From assembly GCF_902464545.1 (NCBI RefSeq), contig NZ_CABQJR010000003.1, forward strand, positions 1 to 64,000: a stretch of 64,000 nucleotides of DNA, given 5' to 3'. Below the pieces are notes generated by a model. The model did no database searches. It saw only the letters and a program-made list of their open reading frames with translations, and had not been told where the DNA came from. Made by a program: the position numbers and the translations under genes. Of the stretch, positions 42,721 to 51,531 are shown piece by piece. The stretch is from an uncultured Senegalimassilia sp. (lineage in GTDB: Bacteria; Actinomycetota; Coriobacteriia; Coriobacteriales; Eggerthellaceae). How positions within the stretch are numbered: the stretch's first letter is position 1; each line of letters opens with the position of its first letter.

Positions 42721-43272
42721 ATGACGGCAGCAATCATGCTTGTCGCGATAGCCGTAGTGCTCATCGTGCTCATCATCGCGCTCTATAACAAGCTGGTGAA
42801 GCTTCGCAACATGGTGGACAACGCTTGGGCGCAGATCGATGTGCAGCTTCAGAGGCGTTTGGACCTTATCCCGAACGTGGTGGAAACCGTGAAGGGTTAC
42901 GCGCAGCACGAAAGTGCTACGCTGGATGCCGTGACGCAGGCTCGTGCGGCTGTGGCGAGCGCAAGCACTCCCGAGGGCCGCATGGGGGCCAACAACCACC
43001 TTACCGAGACTCTGAAAAGCTTGTTCGCGGTGGCGGAAGCCTATCCCGACTTGAAGGCGAACGCCAACTTCCAGCAATTTCAGGCCGAGTTGTCTAGCAC
43101 CGAGGACAAGATCAGCTACATGCGCCAGAGCTTCAACGATACGGTGATGAAGTACAACACCGCCATTCAGACGTTCCCGGCCGTGCTTTTCGCAGGCATG
43201 ATGGGATTCAAGGAGCGTCCGAGCTTTGCCGCTGAGGAGGGCGCTTCCACCGCGCCGAAGGTGACGTTCTAG
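42721..43272 (+). CDS. LemA family protein
   Basis: 183 residues. One N-terminal transmembrane helix (about residues 3-22, IMLVAIAVVLIVLIIALY) is followed by the LemA helical bundle with the family motif DNAWAQIDVQLQRRLDLIPN. Later helices include FNDTVMKYNTAIQTFPAV. LemA genes are often found with DUF2207 genes, and one lies 0.8 kb downstream here. The precise function of the family is unknown. The start ATG follows AGAAGGAGGAAGCC. It is one base apart from the next small membrane gene. Confidence 0.93.
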   Translation: MTAAIMLVAIAVVLIVLIIALYNKLVKLRNMVDNAWAQIDVQLQRRLDLIPNVVETVKGYAQHESATLDAVTQARAAVASASTPEGRMGANNHLTETLKSLFAVAEAYPDLKANANFQQFQAELSSTEDKISYMRQSFNDTVMKYNTAIQTFPAVLFAGMMGFKERPSFAAEEGASTAPKVTF

Positions 43273-43273
43273 C

Positions 43274-43639
43274 ATGGTTGCAAGGCTGACGCGCATCATA
43301 CCGTTGCTGCTATTACTGGCTTTCGTGGCCGGCGTGGTATATGTGGTGGCGGCATGGCGTTATTCGCCGGCGCGGGCGAAAGAGATCCTTATCAAAGCTT
43401 TCACCATGTTGAACGTGGTGCTGGCCGCGTTCTTCGGCCTGGCAAGTTTATATGCGCTGTCGGAGGGCAACGGCGATGTGCTGGATTTAACGCTTTCGTT
43501 CATGGTCACGGCGTTGGTGGCGCTGGGGATCACGCGGATATGCCGAGCCGTGTTCCTGAAACACAACCCCTCGTATCGGATGAAGCCGATGAAGGCGAAG
43601 CGTTTGCGACGCTGGCCCTGGCCTTGGGGAAGAAGATAG
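43274..43639 (+). CDS. Small membrane protein after lemA
   Basis: 121 residues, not recognised as a named family. Hydrophobic segments lie near residues 8-27 (IIPLLLLLAFVAGVVYVVAA), 42-62 and 72-92, suggesting three membrane helices, and the C-terminus is very basic with Trp (RLRRWPWPWGRR). The start is one base past the lemA stop, so the two are translated together. A strong terminator follows. The role may relate to LemA or to the nearby DUF2207 protein; this is inference from position. Confidence 0.78.
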   Translation: MVARLTRIIPLLLLLAFVAGVVYVVAAWRYSPARAKEILIKAFTMLNVVLAAFFGLASLYALSEGNGDVLDLTLSFMVTALVALGITRICRAVFLKHNPSYRMKPMKAKRLRRWPWPWGRR

Positions 43640-43643
43640 ATTG

Positions 43644-43675
43644 CGTAGGCGCCCGATTTCGGGCGCCTACTTTTT
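43644..43675 (+). terminator. Terminator after the lemA operon
   Basis: 12-bp perfect stem (43644-43655 with 43658-43669) and a run of six T. Confidence 0.92.
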
Positions 43676-43900
43676 TAGTGCGGGAAAGCGTTGGGAAAAC
43701 GGTCCACGAAAGAGAGGGATAGCATCTCTCAAAGAGCATGCTGTTGAGGTGGTTTCTTATGTAAGGTGCCCCCCTGTAGGCGTTCTTGTCTGAATTCCCT
43801 GCATTGCTCACGACCGCCTACGAAGTTTAGAAAGTCGTGACAAAGGGTTGGTTGTAGGCTTGCAGAAGATGGCGTCGACACCGGTGATGGTAGGGTACAA

Positions 43901-43937
43901 AAAACGAACCCCATCAGGATGGCCCTGATGGGGTTCG
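43901..43937 (-). terminator. Terminator after tRNA-Ser (GCT)
   Basis: 14-bp stem (43905-43918 with 43924-43937) followed on the minus strand by TTTTTTG. Confidence 0.92.
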
Positions 43938-43950
43938 CGTAAGTATCCAG

Positions 43951-44041
43951 TGGCGGAGAAGTAGGGATTCGAACCCTAGATGCCCTTGTGGGGCATACTC
44001 ACTTAGCAGGCGAGCACCTTCGGCCTCTCGGTCACTTCTCC
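43951..44041 (-). tRNA. tRNA-Ser (GCT)
   Basis: 91-nt class II tRNA with encoded CCA. The acceptor GGAGAAG pairs with CTTCTCC, the anticodon loop CTGCTAA gives anticodon GCT (AGC/AGU), with a long variable arm. Confidence 0.97.
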
Positions 44042-44106
44042 ACGCTATAATAGGTGCGGGTAGATATAATACCTTGACTGTCGGAAACTTGCAAGGAGCA
44101 TTCTCG

Positions 44107-46110
44107 ATGCAATACACAAGGACACCTCATTTCCCAGGCAGCCAGCGGGATGGTGCGCGTTGCCGCGTCGCATGGCTGGTTGCGGTCGCTTTAGTGGTCG
44201 TTGCTTGCGCTTGCGCGCTGGCAGCTTTGCCGGGCAAGGCCTACGCGAAGTCATACACCATGCCGCAAGTGGATATCCAAGCTCAGCTTGAAACCGACGG
44301 AACGCTTCACGTGGTTGAGCAGCGTACGTTTGATTTCGACGGTTCGTTCTCGGCGGTATGGTGGACGCTGAATCTACTGCCCACGAATGCGGAGTTCACC
44401 GTAAACGGCGTCCGCATGATGAGCGTTGACGGGTCCAACGACGCCGAAGGGTCCATGTCGGCGATGCCCGAGGTTCCGTTCGAGCTGAAATGGCGTGAGG
44501 AAGGTGGCCCGGGAAAGGATTCGTATTCCGTCGATAGCCCGAAGAACACCGTGTACGTATTCTTCGGATCCCAGCCCCAGCGTGTGGTCGTGGAGCTCGA
44601 CTACACCATCACCAACATGGCGCAGGTCTACGATGACGTCTCTGAGGTGTACTGGCAGTATCTAGGCTCCGCCTGGGCGGTTCCTTCCGAGAATGTGACG
44701 GCTACGCTTCAGCTTCCCCTTCCCCAGGGCGTCACGGTCGACCCTGGCGAGAACGTGCGCGCGTGGGGTCATGGTCCGTTGAGCGGCAACGTCTCCGTTA
44801 ACGCCGATGGGTCGGTCACCTGCACGGTTCCTCGCGTGGAATCCGGTGAATATGCCGAGATGCGCGTGTGCATCCCCTCCAAGTGGTTGACGAACGTGTC
44901 GCTGAGCACGCAGCGCCTGCATGCCGGCGAGCAGCGCCTGGACACGGTCCTGAAGGAGGAGAAGGCCTGGGCGGATACGGCGAACAGCAAGCGCATGATG
45001 TCGCTGGCGTTCTCCGTGGCATGCGTTGCCGTGTGCGTTGCGGTCTTGATTTGGGCCATCGTCATGTTCTTCCGTCACGGCAAAGAGCACAAGCCGGACT
45101 TCACGGAGCAGTATTGGCGCGACGTGCCGCGCCAAGGCATGCACCCAGCCGTTATCGGCCGCCTGTGGCGTTGGAACAGGGAAAGCACCGACGATCTTAC
45201 GGCAACGATCATGCATCTGGCGCAGACGGGAGCCGTGCGCATTGATTCCGGTTCGTACATGGCACCGAAGAAGCATGGCGGCATGAAGACTGTGAACGAC
45301 TTCTATATCACGAAGCTGGTGGAAGCCGATGCCGTGAGCGACCCGATCGACAGGACGACGTTCAATCTGCTGTTCGACAGGGTGGCGTCAGGTCAGAACT
45401 CGCTGTGGTTCGGTAGCATCAAGAAGTATGGCGAAGACCATTCGGAGCAGCTGGTAAACGCGGTGAAGAATTGGCAAGGTGTGCTGACCGCGGAGACGGA
45501 TAAGCACGGCTTCTTCGAGGAGAAGGGCAATAACCTGCGCGGTTGGACGTGGACGATCGCTGTTGCGTTGCTCGTTATCGCCATGGTGATCTGGTTCATG
45601 TCCGACAACATGCTCCCGATGATATGCGGTGTTCCGACCGTTGCGGCGCTGGCGTTCATCGGCAACAACATGACGCGACGCAGCATCGACGGCAACAACC
45701 TGGTTGCGCACTGCAAGGCGTTGCGCAACTGGCTGCGCGACTTCAGCTCGCTTGAGGAGCGCCCGCCCGCCGATGTGAAGGTGTGGGGCGAGTTCATGGT
45801 GTATGCGTACTTGTTCGGCGTTGCGAAGCAGGCCATCGAGCAGCTTCGCAAGACGCAGCCTCAGCTGTTCACGGTCGACCAAACGTATGGAGACACCTAT
45901 GTGCCCTGGTGGGGTTGGTATACCTCTTACGAGAGCGGCGCGAACGCCGGGATGCCCGATGTGGGAAGCTTCCTTTCCTCGTCGTTCAACCAAGCTGTGA
46001 AGACCGCTAACGAGGCCATTCAAGCCGAATCGAGCGGCAGCGGAAGCGGCGGCGGATTCTCCAGCGGCGGTGGCGGCGGCTTCGGTGGCGGTGGCGGCGG
46101 AGCCCGCTAG
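44107..46110 (+). CDS. DUF2207 domain membrane protein
   Basis: 667 residues. The start MQYTRTPHFPG is preceded by CAAGGAGCATTCTCG. A signal or membrane segment (about 21-45) ends near ALPGKAYAKS. The exported DUF2207 domain follows (VDIQAQLETDGTLHVVEQRTFDFDG). A transmembrane helix lies near residues 300-322, a cytoplasmic region after it, then two more helices near 480-515. The protein ends in a Gly/Ser repeat tail (GGGFSSGGGGGFGGGGGG). This layout is typical for DUF2207 proteins, of unknown function and often near lemA. Confidence 0.92.
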   Translation: MQYTRTPHFPGSQRDGARCRVAWLVAVALVVVACACALAALPGKAYAKSYTMPQVDIQAQLETDGTLHVVEQRTFDFDGSFSAVWWTLNLLPTNAEFTVNGVRMMSVDGSNDAEGSMSAMPEVPFELKWREEGGPGKDSYSVDSPKNTVYVFFGSQPQRVVVELDYTITNMAQVYDDVSEVYWQYLGSAWAVPSENVTATLQLPLPQGVTVDPGENVRAWGHGPLSGNVSVNADGSVTCTVPRVESGEYAEMRVCIPSKWLTNVSLSTQRLHAGEQRLDTVLKEEKAWADTANSKRMMSLAFSVACVAVCVAVLIWAIVMFFRHGKEHKPDFTEQYWRDVPRQGMHPAVIGRLWRWNRESTDDLTATIMHLAQTGAVRIDSGSYMAPKKHGGMKTVNDFYITKLVEADAVSDPIDRTTFNLLFDRVASGQNSLWFGSIKKYGEDHSEQLVNAVKNWQGVLTAETDKHGFFEEKGNNLRGWTWTIAVALLVIAMVIWFMSDNMLPMICGVPTVAALAFIGNNMTRRSIDGNNLVAHCKALRNWLRDFSSLEERPPADVKVWGEFMVYAYLFGVAKQAIEQLRKTQPQLFTVDQTYGDTYVPWWGWYTSYESGANAGMPDVGSFLSSSFNQAVKTANEAIQAESSGSGSGGGFSSGGGGGFGGGGGGAR

Positions 46111-46217
46111 TCGTTGAGAAGGTGAAACGCCGATCTGCGTCGCTTTGTGCGGCTGCAGGTTGGCGTTTCTTTATGCCCCTGGTAGCGGGTTGCGATAGAA
46201 GGCAAAGGGAAGGGTGT

Positions 46218-47129
46218 ATGAAGAAGGAATTGCCCGCTTGGGCGTATAAGGTTGCCATCGTGGTGGCAACCATCATCTGGGGATATAGCTTCGTGTCCAT
46301 GAAGGGCGTTGTGGCGGTCCTTCCGCCAGCGTGGCTGTTGGGGTTCCGCTTCCTGTTCGCGGGCATCGTGTTGACTGCCATTCTTTGGAAGCGTGTTCGC
46401 AAGGCGTTCAGCGGCAAGATGGTGCTTGCCGGCACGGTGCTCGGCCTTGCCGATTTCCTGGCGTTCTGGACGCAAACCGTTGGTCTGGAGCACACGACAC
46501 CAGGCATCAACGCGTTTCTGACGGCGACGTATTGCGTGATCGTCCCCTTCTTGTGGTGGGTCGTCGCCCACAGGCGCCCAACGGTGTTCAATATCGGAGC
46601 CGCCGTGCTTGCCTTGGTGGGCATTTGGCTCGTGTCGGTCCAGTCGGGCGGCATGACCATGGGCTTCGGCGAGGTCATGACGCTGCTGTGCGCGGTCTTG
46701 TTCGCCGTGCATATGGTGCTGGTTTCGAAGCTCTCCCGCTTCCATGACGTGCTGGCCCTGACGGCTGTGCAGTTCGTCGCTGAAGGTTGCATGGGCTTGC
46801 TGTCGGGAGCGGCTTTTGAGACGTTCCCAGGGTTCGCGGTCTTCACGCCCGACATCATCGGCCAGCTGCTGTTCCTGTCTATCTTCGCTTCCATTGTGGC
46901 GTTCGGTATCCAGAATGTGGCGCTGGCGCACATCCCTCCCGCGCAGGCATCGCTGTTCTTGAGCCTGGAATCGGTGTTCGGTGTGCTGTTCAGCGTGCTG
47001 CTGTACGGCGAGCAGCTGAGCCTGCGTTTGCTGGTCGGCTTCTCCTTGATTTTCGTGGCCATCATCATCAGCGAGACGTTTCCGTTGAAGCGCAAACAGC
47101 CTGATGATGCCGTTGGGGAGGCTGTATAA
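46218..47129 (+). CDS. DMT/EamA family transporter
   Basis: 303 residues with about ten hydrophobic segments in two EamA repeats, as in the drug/metabolite transporter superfamily. The start MKKELPAWAYKVAIV has AAGGGAAGGGTGT ahead. Motifs include WGYSFVSMKGVV in the first helix and a second repeat ending SLESVFGVLFSVLLYGEQLS, a well-conserved EamA pattern. The substrate cannot be told from sequence; family members move amino acids, sugars, nucleotides or drugs out. It precedes aroK with an 82-base gap. Confidence 0.92.
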   Translation: MKKELPAWAYKVAIVVATIIWGYSFVSMKGVVAVLPPAWLLGFRFLFAGIVLTAILWKRVRKAFSGKMVLAGTVLGLADFLAFWTQTVGLEHTTPGINAFLTATYCVIVPFLWWVVAHRRPTVFNIGAAVLALVGIWLVSVQSGGMTMGFGEVMTLLCAVLFAVHMVLVSKLSRFHDVLALTAVQFVAEGCMGLLSGAAFETFPGFAVFTPDIIGQLLFLSIFASIVAFGIQNVALAHIPPAQASLFLSLESVFGVLFSVLLYGEQLSLRLLVGFSLIFVAIIISETFPLKRKQPDDAVGEAV

Positions 47130-47211
47130 GAACAGCTTGTTACCGTTGTCCTGACGTATGAGCAGGCATGATACAATTCGAACGTACATGACCGATCAAG
47201 GAGGGCTTACC

Positions 47212-47736
47212 ATGGCGGAGAAGAACAACGTTGTTCTTATCGGCATGCCCGGCTCGGGTAAATCCACGCTGGGCATCGTGTTGGCGAAAATCATGACGAA
47301 GGACTTCATTGACGCCGACATTGTCATCCAGAACCAGTGCGACAAGACGCTGCAGAAGATCATCGATGCATGCGGCCCTGAGGGCTTCATCGAGGTCGAG
47401 AACGAGATTCTCAGCAAGATCGATGCGGAGAATAGCGTCATCGCCACGGGCGGTTCCGCCGTGTATTCCGATGAGGCTATGAAGCATCTGGCGGAGATCG
47501 GCACGGTTGTGTACCTCAAGATCTCCTATGATCAGCTTGTGCATCGTCTGAGCGACCTGCAGGAGCGCGGCGTCGTTTTAAAGGGCGGCATCGGCATGAG
47601 CTTGAAGGAGCTGTATGACGAGCGCCTGCCGCTGTATGAGCACTATGCCGGTATCACGGTGGATGTGAACGACCTGTCCATCACCGCTGCGGCTCGTAAG
47701 GTTGCAGATGCGCTTGCTCATGAAGGCGTGAAGTAA
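47212..47736 (+). CDS. aroK: Shikimate kinase
   Basis: Phosphorylates shikimate on the way to chorismate, which also feeds the menaquinone genes further right. The start MAEKNNVVLIGMPG follows AAGGAGGGCTTACC. 174 residues. The P-loop is GMPGSGKST; the shikimate-binding DADIVIQ and the glycine-rich ATGGSAVY follow. The Lid Arg region lies in DLQERGVVLKGG. The family usually has an Arg in the DxD/FRxxE segment (here FIEVENEIL), so this belongs to the divergent form seen in some actinobacteria and clostridia. A parS begins right at the stop. Confidence 0.85.
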   Translation: MAEKNNVVLIGMPGSGKSTLGIVLAKIMTKDFIDADIVIQNQCDKTLQKIIDACGPEGFIEVENEILSKIDAENSVIATGGSAVYSDEAMKHLAEIGTVVYLKISYDQLVHRLSDLQERGVVLKGGIGMSLKELYDERLPLYEHYAGITVDVNDLSITAAARKVADALAHEGVK

Positions 47737-47752
47737 TGTTTCACGTGAAACA
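47737..47752. other. parS: parS site at the aroK stop
   Basis: Exact TGTTTCACGTGAAACA immediately after the TAA stop. With that TAA and the following TTA the palindrome is 22 bp. Confidence 0.95.
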
Positions 47753-47762
47753 TTAGATGTTG

Positions 47763-47786
47763 AAAGGCCACCGAAAGGTGGCCTTT
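47763..47786 (+). terminator. Terminator after aroK
   Basis: Stem AAAGGCCACC / GGTGGCCTTT with a GAAA tetraloop. Confidence 0.88.
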
Positions 47787-48283
47787 CTTGTACACGCGAG
47801 CAAGTTAAGAAGTTGAACATGGCTGCGCTGTAGAGTTCGGAAAACCACGACATGCGGTTCGGTGGTGAAGCGCTCTATGGCGCTCGGCTAGCTACGGGCA
47901 TCGATGCGTTTCAGCTTGGAGGAGGAAATCGGACAGCGCGTCATGGCGTTTATGAGGCGATGAAGGCCGTCGGATAGATGACACGACGTTACTGCTGCGG
48001 TTTTGGAGGTGGCCGGCTTGGGACTTACTGCAGAGGCTTGGGGTGTGTAGGGGATTTAGCAACGCTGGAGTTCCAAACAAGGCGAAAGCATTTGGGATAG
48101 GTTTATACACCACTCATTGAGCCCGGGTATAGAATCCTCGACTAAGCTTATATCGCGCTTTTGCCTTAGTTTTGCTGGTAAAGAGCGGTGATAGTCGGAT
48201 TGTGAACTCCCCTTTGCTTATAGGAGCGGCGCTTAAAGATTACGCAGCAAGTCTGCGTTAAATGATCTCGCAGAAACAAATAA
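47787..48283. other. Intergenic region between aroK and the symporter
   Basis: About 500 bases between convergent genes. I see no coding frame with a ribosome binding site and no RNA gene. The local composition is less regular than in the flanking genes. Confidence 0.55.
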
Positions 48284-48315
48284 GGCCCCGATGTTTCACG
48301 TGAAACATCGGGGCC
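48284..48315. terminator. parS: parS within a 32-bp palindrome after the symporter gene
   Basis: Exact parS (48292-48307) flanked by GGCCCCGA and TCGGGGCC makes a perfect 32-bp palindrome. On the minus strand it lies 21 bases past the symporter stop and is followed by TTATTTGTTT, so its RNA should act as a terminator stem. Confidence 0.88.
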
Positions 48316-48336
48316 AGCATGAGGGGCAGGCAGTTG

Positions 48337-49911
48337 CTATGCGGTGGCGAAACCTTGTGCAGCTGCTGCGAGGTCCTCCTGGGCGTTCTTTGCACCCAGG
48401 CGATCAGTAAGGGGATCGATCGGCGGCACGTCGTCATGATTCTTGTGCGGAACCATGTCCTCTTCCTTGCCGCCAGCGTCGTTCAGACGCTTGAAGAAGT
48501 CCTTCGTTTCACGGACGACCACACCGGAGAGAACGATCAAGGCGATCATGTTCGGCACGGCCATGCATGCGTTGAAGATGTCGGCGATGGTCCAAACGGC
48601 GGAAACGGTCATGTAAGGGCCGATGAACACAGCGGCGATGTAGAGCCAGCGGTAAACCTTCACGGCCTTCATGCTGCCGTTGCTGAAGTACTCAAGGCAA
48701 CGCTCGCCGTAGTAGTCCCAGCCGAGGATGGTGGTGAAGCCGAACAGGGCCAGGCACGCCATGAGCACGAACGACACGACGGTGGGAGGAATGAACGGCA
48801 GGCCAGCCTGGAAAGCTGCGGTGGTGACGGCAGCGCCCTCAAGGCCGGGGACCTGGTAAGCGCCGGTCATGACCAGGGCAAGGCCGGTCATGGTGCAGAC
48901 CACGATGGTGTCGAGGAACGTACCGGTCATGGACACGAGACCCTGACGCACGGGCTCCTTCGTCTGAGCGGCAGCAGCGGCGATAGGTGCAGAACCAAGG
49001 CCGGCCTCGTTGGAGAAGATACCGCGGGCGATACCCTTCTGCATGGCGATGAAGATGGCGCCGAGCATACCGCCGGCAGCAGCATCAAGGCCGAAGGCGG
49101 AACGGAAGATGACCACGAACGCGCCGGGGATCTTGTCCAGGTTGGTCAGCAGCAGGACCAGGGAGAAGCCCACGTAGAGCACTACCATGACGGGGATGAC
49201 GCGCTCGGAGACGCTGGCGATACGCTTGATGCCGCCGATGACCACCAGGCCGACCAGCACGGCAACCACGATGCCGCCGATGACGGTGGCGATGGAGTAA
49301 TCCATACTGAGGATGCTGATGGTGAAGGACTTCTCAGGATCGAAGAAGTTCGTGATGGCGGTGTTGATGGAATTCACCTGGGTGAAAGTACCGATGCCGA
49401 ACAGGCCGACGCACATGCCGAAGAAGGCGAAGATCTTGGCCAGCCAACGCCAGCTGATCTTGGGCAGACGCTTGCCCATGCCGCGCTCGATGTAATAGAA
49501 CGGGCCGCCCAGCACGTGGCCGGTGTTCTCGTCGATGCTGCGGAACTTGACGGCAAGCAGGCCCTCGGAGTACTTCGTGGCCATGCCGAACAGCGCTGCC
49601 AGCCACATCCAGAACATGGCACCAGGGCCGCCGACCACGACAGCGGTTGCAACGCCCACGATGTTACCAGTACCGATGGTTGCTGAAAGCGCGGTGCACA
49701 GCGCGCCGAAGCTGGTCACTTCGCCGGAGCCGCCCTTTTCGTTCTTGACCATGTAGCGCAAAGCGCGCGGCAGTTGACGGAACTGCAAACCGCCCAGACG
49801 AACCGTCAGCAGGATGCCTCCGAACAGGATGAGCACCATCAGCGGTACGCCCCACACAAAGTCGTCAATGGCGGTGATCACGTTATTGACGACGTCGAAA
49901 AACCCTTCCAC
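48337..49911 (-). CDS. Sodium:alanine/glycine symporter (AGCS family)
   Basis: 524-residue secondary transporter with about eleven membrane helices that imports alanine or glycine with sodium. The family signature GIFSNEAGLGSAPIAAAAA is intact, as are ATIGTGNIVGVATAVVVGGPG near residue 78 and the TILGWDYYGERC segment. The hydrophilic C-terminus (VPHKNHDDVPPIDPL) is short. It runs opposite to its neighbours. A glycine riboswitch in its leader suggests glycine is a substrate or signal. Confidence 0.94.
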   Translation of the reverse strand: MEGFFDVVNNVITAIDDFVWGVPLMVLILFGGILLTVRLGGLQFRQLPRALRYMVKNEKGGSGEVTSFGALCTALSATIGTGNIVGVATAVVVGGPGAMFWMWLAALFGMATKYSEGLLAVKFRSIDENTGHVLGGPFYYIERGMGKRLPKISWRWLAKIFAFFGMCVGLFGIGTFTQVNSINTAITNFFDPEKSFTISILSMDYSIATVIGGIVVAVLVGLVVIGGIKRIASVSERVIPVMVVLYVGFSLVLLLTNLDKIPGAFVVIFRSAFGLDAAAGGMLGAIFIAMQKGIARGIFSNEAGLGSAPIAAAAAQTKEPVRQGLVSMTGTFLDTIVVCTMTGLALVMTGAYQVPGLEGAAVTTAAFQAGLPFIPPTVVSFVLMACLALFGFTTILGWDYYGERCLEYFSNGSMKAVKVYRWLYIAAVFIGPYMTVSAVWTIADIFNACMAVPNMIALIVLSGVVVRETKDFFKRLNDAGGKEEDMVPHKNHDDVPPIDPLTDRLGAKNAQEDLAAAAQGFATA

Positions 49912-50035
49912 AACTCACTCCTAACTAAAACTCTGAACCGATACAACCTCTGCGAGACCCTGAGGATGCACGGAAAGAGAGCTCAGCGAAAGCAATGGGG
50001 TCCTGGGATATGGGATTATGGAAAGGGAAAAGTTT

Positions 50036-50065
50036 CGGTGAACGCCGAGTTTGAGTTTCGTTCAC
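50036..50065 (-). promoter_or_regulatory. Possible expression-platform hairpin
   Basis: Short stem GTGAACG / CGTTCAC between the glycine aptamer and the symporter start, followed on the minus strand by a pyrimidine-rich tract (ACTTTTCCCTTTCC). It may be the terminator or a competing helix of the riboswitch. Confidence 0.4.
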
Positions 50066-50087
50066 GTTTGCGACAAGTCACTGACTT

Positions 50088-50222
50088 TTCTCTGTCCTTT
50101 TGCCTGAGAGTTTCAGTGAAACGGTTCGCCACTGCAGCTTGTTGAAGCTGTTTGCGGTTAGGTCTTGCGGCCTGCGTTTCACCTTGCCCCTTCGGCACCC
50201 ATGGTTGGGATTCTCCAGAGGC
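50088..50222 (-). ncRNA. Glycine riboswitch (single aptamer)
   Basis: On the minus strand the leader reads CTCTGGAGAATCCC, later GGGTGCCGAAGGGGCAAG, and ends CTCTCAGGCAAAAGGACAG. These are the conserved strings of the glycine (gcvT-type) aptamer, in the right order and spacing. The variable P3 arm lies in between. Only one aptamer is visible. It lies about 175 bases upstream of the symporter gene, the usual target of single-aptamer glycine switches in actinobacteria and firmicutes. I infer transport control by glycine; whether ON or OFF cannot be told. Confidence 0.93.
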
Positions 50223-50784
50223 CCCTGCTTGCCCTGTTTCTTGCGATCCAGAACATATCAACGGGGTGACGCTATGAAATTGTGGCATGAACTTTAACAG
50301 CGGGGTAACGGCTTGTAAACACCCTAATATTTCGAACGTGTAACTTTTTGGGCAAGTGGACAAAAAAGGCCGGAATGAGACAGAACGGTTTTTAAGGCCG
50401 GGATGCGGAATGAACGCCGAGGAGATTCTTGTGCAAGAATGATTGAACGCAATGTTGTACTAATGCCGTTGCGCATGGCTTCTTGCGAAGATGCCGGCTT
50501 ATTTGTCGAGGTGGATGTTTCTTTCTGATAAGGGTTGCACCTTCGTTTTAGGGAGTGCGCCTTGTTAACATGGTTTCGACCTGGAACGGGCGAATGATTG
50601 CTGCATCTGCTCTCACAACAAGTGGGTTCAAGCCCGGGCTATTCAATGCAAAGGGCTGCCTGAAGAGAGCTTCGTCCCCTTGTGAGCAGGACTGCCCGCC
50701 CTTGCTTCTCAAGGGGGGCAGAACCCGGCGGATGCTGTTGTAATCGCTTTGCTCAATATTATGTTGCGCTATGAAAGGGTTAGG
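50223..50784. other. Divergent intergenic region, symporter to rlmH
   Basis: Holds the symporter promoter region and the rlmH leader. An imperfect GC-rich hairpin lies near 50693-50722. No protein or known RNA gene is visible. Confidence 0.5.
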
Positions 50785-51264
50785 ATGAAGTTCACGGTTG
50801 TGGCGGTTGGAAAGTTGAAGGAGCGATTCTGGGCTGATGCGTGCGCGGAGTACCTGAAGCGCCTGCAGCCTTATGCGAAAACCCAGGTGCGCGAGATCGC
50901 CGACGTCGACCCGCGTAAGGCCGGCGGCGTGGATGGCGCACGCGATAAAGAAGGCGCCGCGATCTGCGCTGAGCTGGAGAAACTTGGCGCAGATACGCAC
51001 ATGGTGCTGCTAGCCATCGACGGCAAAGAGCGTTCAAGCGAGGGGTTGTCGAAGCGTTTGGGCAACCTTATGCTGCAAGGGAAGAGCAACTTCGCATTCG
51101 TCATCGGCGGATCCGACGGCGTGAGTGATGAGGTGCGCAAACGCGCCGACGAGCTGCTGTCGTTCGGACCGATCACGCTCCCCCACAACCTTGCGCGCGT
51201 GGTGCTGCTGGAGCAACTCTATCGTTCGCAGAAGATATCCCACGGAGAGCCGTACCACAAATAA
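50785..51264 (+). CDS. rlmH: 23S rRNA pseudouridine-1915 N3-methyltransferase RlmH
   Basis: SPOUT methyltransferase of 159 residues acting on the 70S ribosome. The start MKFTVVAVGKLKERFW is typical and follows AAAGGGTTAGG. Motifs FVIGGSDGVSDEV (knot) and LPHNLARVVLLEQLYRS...GEPYHK at the C-terminus are diagnostic. The start given drops 12 residues of a longer frame. Confidence 0.96.
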   Translation: MKFTVVAVGKLKERFWADACAEYLKRLQPYAKTQVREIADVDPRKAGGVDGARDKEGAAICAELEKLGADTHMVLLAIDGKERSSEGLSKRLGNLMLQGKSNFAFVIGGSDGVSDEVRKRADELLSFGPITLPHNLARVVLLEQLYRSQKISHGEPYHK

Positions 51265-51399
51265 CGTTGTACGGTGTTCCGAGGCATTGTCCGAAACGTG
51301 CCGGGCAATGCGCACGCCGATAAGCCTGCGGAACAGGCATGCGCCGATGTTTCGCGCGTGAAGCGCCAGCTGCTCTGGCCGCAACCGCCTGTCGGAGCT

Positions 51400-51435
51400 G
51401 ACACTTAGGGGACGTGTCGCTAACTGTCCGGTTTC
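51400..51435 (-). repeat. Dispersed palindromic repeat, copy A
   Basis: Minus-strand copy of a repeat whose consensus begins AAACCGGACA and ends ACGTCCCC. It lies between rlmH and the exonuclease III gene. The central bases differ from the other copies. Confidence 0.6.
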
Positions 51436-51531
51436 CTGCGGTCGCCATGTGCGAAGTAGGTGTTTGCCTGCGTTTCCCGAGCTTCTTATACTGTTTCGGA
51501 ACGAATTTGCCTGCGAAGGAGGCGCTTCCCT

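Noticed and set aside
50106..50125. GTTTCAGTGAAAC as a degenerate parS
   Set aside because: It lacks the CACGTG centre and lies inside the conserved glycine aptamer, which explains it fully.
50400..50780. Structured RNA upstream of rlmH (tmRNA or RNase P RNA)
   Set aside because: A GGTTTCGACCTGG-like string and a GC-rich hairpin drew attention, but none of the conserved tmRNA or RNase P core elements follow.
51345..51365. TGTTTCGCGCGTGAAGC as another parS
   Set aside because: Resembles parS at both ends but the centre is GCGC instead of CACGTG and it is one base longer; ParB would not be expected to bind.
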